From: Thalassiosira profunda
Lineage: Eukaryota > Bacillariophyta > Thalassiosirophyceae > Thalassiosirales > Thalassiosiraceae
Length of the DNA stretch: 12,398 nt
Assembly (NCBI GenBank): GCA_036939355.1
Contig: JALLAP010002201.1
Coordinates: 1-12,398 of the forward strand
Direction of reading: 5' to 3'
The stretch's first letter is position 1, and each line of letters starts with the position of its first letter. The notes beneath the pieces are model-generated. The model worked only from the letters and a program-made list of their open reading frames with translations. It was not told the DNA's origin and did not search any database. The position numbers and the translations under genes were made by a program. Of this stretch, positions 9,001 through 12,398 are shown piece after piece.

Positions 9001-9536
9001 ACACGATGCAACAGTTGGAGCTCGGCGGTGGTGCGGGCGCCGTCTCTGTCACAGTCGATAGCGACATCGACAAAATCCCAGTGTATCAGCGTGGTGGATC
9101 GGTCATCTCGCGGAGACTGAGGCTGCGACGGAGCTCGCACCTCATGATGAACGATCCGTACACTCTCTATGTTGCACTGGACAACGACCTGAAGGCAAAC
9201 GGCTTCTTGTACATGGATGACGAGACCACCTTCGACCATGAGAAGCGGCAGGACTTTGCCGTCGCCTCTTTTTCGTCCCACTGGGGAGGTGGCGTTGCGC
9301 TGCAAAACTCGGTCAGTATAGGAAGCGAGGATGCTATGAATGCGAAGGCAACGAAGGACAGGATTGTAGAAAGAATCGTCGTCATGGGCGTGCCCTCGGA
9401 GCCGAAGAAGATGGTGATGAAGTCTGATTCCGGGGAGGCTGTTCCAATTGAGTTTCAGTACGACGCCTCGTCGAAGATATTGGTCGTTCGCAAGCCCGGG
9501 GTGTCGGCTCTCGAGAGTTGGACGCTGGAACTCTGA
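6079..9536 (+). CDS. GANAB: Glucosidase II alpha subunit (GH31), ER glycoprotein quality control
   Basis: Exons 6079-8212 and 8290-9536 give 1126 aa, ending in TGA at 9534-9536. Residues 1-30 form a signal peptide with a hydrophobic core, followed by the family N-terminal signature KFRTCGQTSFCRRHR. A Lys/Glu-rich region leads into SKPHGPMSVGMEL and HLFGLPEHA (residues ~410-436), typical of glucosidase II. Catalytic features: WNDMNEPSVF with nucleophile D711, IWTGDNEAKW with acid/base D788, and RGHAHHDAKRREPW near 844-857. The enzyme removes the inner alpha-1,3-linked glucoses from N-glycans in the ER lumen and so controls entry to the calnexin/calreticulin cycle. It normally works with a beta subunit that carries the ER retention signal, consistent with no HDEL-like end here. 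It is longer than the usual ~900-970 aa, mainly because of acidic and charged insertions before residue 410 (306-336 in particular). The ATG at 6079 has A at -3 and gives the expected signal peptide. Confidence 0.96.
8213..8289 (+). other. Intron in glucosidase II alpha gene (77 bases)
   Basis: The donor GTGAGT at 8213 and the acceptor TCGCTCAG ending at 8289 define a phase-1 intron. A branch-point-like AACTGAC sits about 20 bases before the acceptor. Joining TGGAATGACA to TGAATGAGCCG rebuilds the GH31 active-site motif WNDMNEP, which is strong proof of the junction. Without splicing, translation would stop at TGA 8269-8271, right after the nucleophile aspartate and before the acid/base residue. 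Confidence 0.97.
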
Positions 9537-9625
9537 GAGACCCCTTCCCCAAGGTCATCTATCATTTCTTCAGAACTAAACTTAGCTCTGTTATCACTCT
9601 ATTACGTCCAACATCACACCAAGCT
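9537..9625. other. Short convergent intergenic gap
   Basis: Only 89 bases separate the stop codons of glucosidase II alpha (plus strand) and the HA-repeat gene (minus strand). Both 3' ends and polyadenylation sites must lie here or inside the opposing gene, so the transcripts probably overlap tail to tail. No strong terminator or AATAAA signal is visible. Confidence 0.7.
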
Positions 9626-12398
9626 TCAATCCTCGCTCTCGCCTCCCAAGGAAAACTCAGCCACGGATTCCTCGACCACATCCAGACTTGGGTTTGGAGG
9701 AATCATCGGTCGCTCGAGCTGGGAAGCCGGTGAAGATGTGGATTGGAGCTCCAGTGTTTGGTAGTAGTACTCATCCTCATCAATGGAGTAGTCAAACTCC
9801 CCATCTCCGACCACCTGTTGTTGATCGGTGTCCCCTTGCTCCTTCCAGCTCTCGAATTCGGCCGTGACTTCCACTTTGATCCTCTCTATCTCTTGGTCCC
9901 AATCCTCCTGGCTGATTTCTTCGCGCTCGAGTTGCTCTCGCAAGAGGCTAAGCTGGCGATAGAAGCTCTCGCCGTACTTATCTTCGTGTTCCTCAGCCAG
10001 TTGGTGGAACCCAATGTCTCGCATCCAATCGGCCACATCTGTGAGGCTTCCCGGACGTTCGTGGTACTCGCGCACGTACTCATAATTGTACCAGCTGCTG
10101 AGCTTCTCCGGCGGACCGTTAGGGCCATCCGCCAGCATTCGCTCTGGCAGTCCAAGAGGAACTGTGCTGATGTGGTACAAAGGGTGGCCAAATGTTTCTG
10201 CCCACAGGTGTTCTGCGCTGATCTCGTCGGCGTCTGGGTCCAAAGGCAACGCCAACTCGGGAAAGAAGGAGAAGTCCACCATGCGGAGGAGGCTCATTTT
10301 CACCGGATGGTACGCTTCCAAGAAGTTCTGCAGCTCTCTCAGCCTAGTGACGGCCGCGCCAAGCTCATACCCCGCGAATATTGTCGGCCAGGGCTGTTCG
10401 TCCGGCATGACAAAGGTGGGCAGGACAAACGTGTCTCCTCTGATCATGTAGTAAGCATAGAGTGCGCACATGACCTTCTCGAAAGGAACGTCGATGAAGC
10501 GCTTTGGGTCGCCCCATGTAAAGCCAATTTCGTCCAGCTGCGCTTTTCTCTCTGGGAGATGCTTCACCTCCAGACCTCCCTCACGGATGCGGGAGACAAT
10601 TTGCCCCAGCTTCATGCCGGCGAGGTGCTCTGGCCAATCATCGGAAGCAGTCACTGAGAACTTTGCCTCGAGGCTCTCGTCATCCTCATCGTCGCCCCAT
10701 GGACCATCGATATCATCTAGATCGTCTGGAGCATCGTCGTTCATTGCCGCCAGTTCGAACGGAGACAGCCGCAAGCTTTCCTCCACTGGCTCAGGCACCA
10801 CAAAGTCTTCTTCCTCGATGCTGTCGAAGCTTTCGTACAACTCCTTGTACAGTGACAAGGCCTCGACAACGTCTTCGAAAACAAAATCACTGCCGAAGTC
10901 ATCGTTGCGCCAAGGTACGAACTTTCCCCGTGCTCCCTTGACAACGCGTTTGTTTTGCCTGATATGGAGGGGAGGGATAGACACGTGTGAGTAAAGCCCA
11001 GGAAATGAGAGAGAACAAGCCTTGCGGTCGTCACTTACGTCCACCTCTCCATGATCCCAACCGACATGGCCATCTCTGCCATTTCTTCCAGCGTCTCGTT
11101 GAACGACTTCGGAGTGGCGTATTTGCTGTCGTCTTTCTGCTGTTCCAACAATGAATCCTCATCCTCCTCGCCCTCGAAGGCCCACTGAGGAGGGCTGCTC
11201 TGGTCGCCCGTGAAGAAGGGATCGCGCGTCGTATCAAACGCTGACGCCGCCGCTGCAGTCCCAAAGACAGATGCCACTGGGGCAGCCATTGCATCATCTT
11301 CACTACCAACCAAGCCCCCGCCGGATTCCTCCATCTCCTCTTTCCTCTTTCGCCCGCGTCGCTTCCCATCGGCATTCGCAGGCGGTTCCCACACGAAGCC
11401 CAGCTCGTCCAGCTCCGCCTTCCGCGAGGGACTCGCCTTGACGAACGTCCCCTGGCTCCGGATGGCATTGACACGTGCGCCCAGGCGCAGTCCCCGCACC
11501 TCTTCCGGCCACTCCTTCCCGTCCTCTGGCACCGTGAAGGGCTGGGGCACGAGGAGGTCCCCGTACAGCTCCTTGTACTTCACGAGTGCGTCGTACACCC
11601 TCTGGTATCGCAAATCGTTCGCGGCCGTCTTGACGTCCGGCTGGAACCCCAGCGATATCAGCTTCCCTTCCGCGTCGGGGTGCTGCTTGAGGTACGCCTT
11701 CCCTCGCACCGTGGGCATGATCTTTCCGAGCGGCAGCCCCCTCGTGGAGTCTGGCCACGGCTCGCAGTCCGGCACGACGTAATGGGGGGGCACGTCCAGC
11801 ACTCCGGTGGGCTGGACCTGCTCGCGGTACATTTTGAGGGCGTCGTAAACCTGCTCGAACTCGATGCCGTCGAGCTTTCTTCCGGAAGCGGGAGGGGAGC
11901 GCAGCCGCCAGAGGAATCCCATGTCGTCGAGGATCTTGCGGCGGGTTTCGTTGTTTTGGACGTACTTGCCCGTGGCTCGGATGGCGGCCACGCGCTGGCC
12001 TAGCTTCATCTTCCATGCAGGTTCTGAATAGGGCGATGAAGGCAATTGTTAGCGAAACAGAAGGACAGATGGTGCAACTGACATATGGATGTCTAAGCTC
12101 AACACATTGCGAACGCAACTCACCTGGCCAGGGAGCCATGCCGGGCACCACAAATCTGCTCGGCACCTTTAGATCTCCAAACGCAGCTTTGTACATCTGA
12201 AAAGCTGCCAGCACCGTGTGCCATTCATCTTCATCTTCGACATCAGATGCCATGCCTTGCGACTGCATCTCTGTATCGGACATCAACAGCGAGGACACGC
12301 GCCTCGATGTTGCAGTGGAACGGCTGCCCCCGAATACGTTGGATTGCAATAAGTTGCCGTTGGACCCCGAGCCACCACAGACACGTGAGGAGGCCAGC
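9626..12398 (-). CDS. Protein with five helicase-associated (HA)-like repeats, 5' end open
   Basis: Three exons on the minus strand: from the window edge to 12124, 12023-11039, and 10958-9626 (TGA at 9626-9628). The frame is open to the edge; the first in-frame ATG is at 12283 (825 aa), otherwise at least 863 aa. Five units of ~75 residues share the pattern ALxxYKxxxGDxxVPxxFxVP..PWPexxxGxxLGxxVxxIRxxGxxxxxxxxRKxxLDxxGFxW: unit 1 at 12223-11908 (split by an intron), unit 2 at 11865-11638, unit 3 at 11613-11386, unit 4 at 10879-10514 (interrupted by an acidic insert), unit 5 at 10489-10262. This resembles the helicase-associated domain, thought to bind nucleic acid, but no helicase motifs are visible. 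A basic NLS-like cluster (KRRGRKRK) lies at 11364-11341. The C-terminal part is charged and helical, then acidic. Residues upstream of 12283 are Ser/Arg/Thr-rich without acids, like an organelle-targeting peptide. Function unknown. Confidence 0.8.
10959..11038 (-). other. Intron 2 of the HA-repeat gene (80 bases)
   Basis: Read on the minus strand, the donor GTAAGT begins at 11038 and the acceptor CATATCAG ends at 10959; the intron is phase 2. Joining TGGAC to GCAAAAC gives ERWTQNKRVVKGARG without a break. The donor itself supplies an in-frame TAA (ACG TAA), so an unspliced message would end exactly at this exon boundary. Confidence 0.88.
12024..12123 (-). other. Intron 1 of the HA-repeat gene (100 bases)
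   Basis: The donor GTGAGT begins at 12123 and the acceptor CTATTCAG ends at 12024, phase 1, with a CTAAC branch-point-like site about 25 bases upstream of the acceptor. Splicing gives APWPEPAWKMKLGQRVAAIRATG. That aligns with EWPEEVRGLRLGARVNAIRSQG in unit 3 and DWPEHLAGMKLGQIVSRIREGG in unit 4, so the repeat itself confirms the junction. Confidence 0.93.

Noticed and set aside
8286..9305. 339-codon minus-strand frame opposite glucosidase II exon 2
   Set aside because: It is antisense to a region with confirmed catalytic motifs and has no domain of its own.
9743..10657. 304-codon plus-strand frame with a hydrophobic Leu/Val-rich beginning, opposite the HA-repeat gene
   Set aside because: The hydrophobic residues arise from antisense reading of Glu/Asp/Gln-rich codons. 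The minus strand carries repeats, confirmed splice sites and a coherent protein.

Overview
This is a compact nuclear genome segment from a GC-rich protist. Four protein-coding genes fill almost the whole window, separated by 89 to 566 bases. They carry four short introns of 77-100 bases, all with GTGAGT or GTAAGT donors and CAG acceptors. The gene families (an ER glucosidase II alpha subunit, an ataxin-2 protein, a PH/PDZ scaffold) are eukaryotic. The short introns, the PH/coiled-coil/PDZ architecture and a protein built of helicase-associated (HA)-like repeats make me lean to a stramenopile (heterokont alga or oomycete relative). That placement is inference without any database search.

Layout. 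(1) Bases 1-2714, plus strand: 3' part of a gene for a PH domain, coiled coils, a long disordered middle and a PDZ-like domain; its 5' end lies outside the window. (2) Bases 2715-3280: intergenic, with a CAGCT pentanucleotide array, leading into (3) bases 3281-5783, plus strand: an ataxin-2 orthologue with Sm-type domain, LsmAD domain, PAM2-like motif and RGG-rich tail. It is interrupted on paper by one N flanked by two identical 72-base copies, which looks like unmerged contig ends and causes an apparent frameshift. A 96-base intron in its tail is open in frame. (4) Bases 6079-9536, plus strand: alpha-glucosidase II catalytic subunit (GH31) with a signal peptide; its single intron splits the catalytic WNDMNE motif directly after the nucleophile aspartate. 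(5) Bases 9626-12398, minus strand, converging on gene 4: three exons encoding five HA-like repeats, apparently without a helicase core, incomplete or nearly incomplete at its 5' end.

The genes do not form a pathway: membrane or cytoskeletal scaffolding, mRNA/stress-granule biology, ER glycoprotein quality control and a probable nucleic-acid-binding repeat protein simply lie next to one another. I see no RNA genes, transposons, CRISPR or viral sequence. The least characterised object is the HA-repeat protein. The most practically important observation is the assembly duplication at 3759-3903, which breaks the ataxin-2 gene model.
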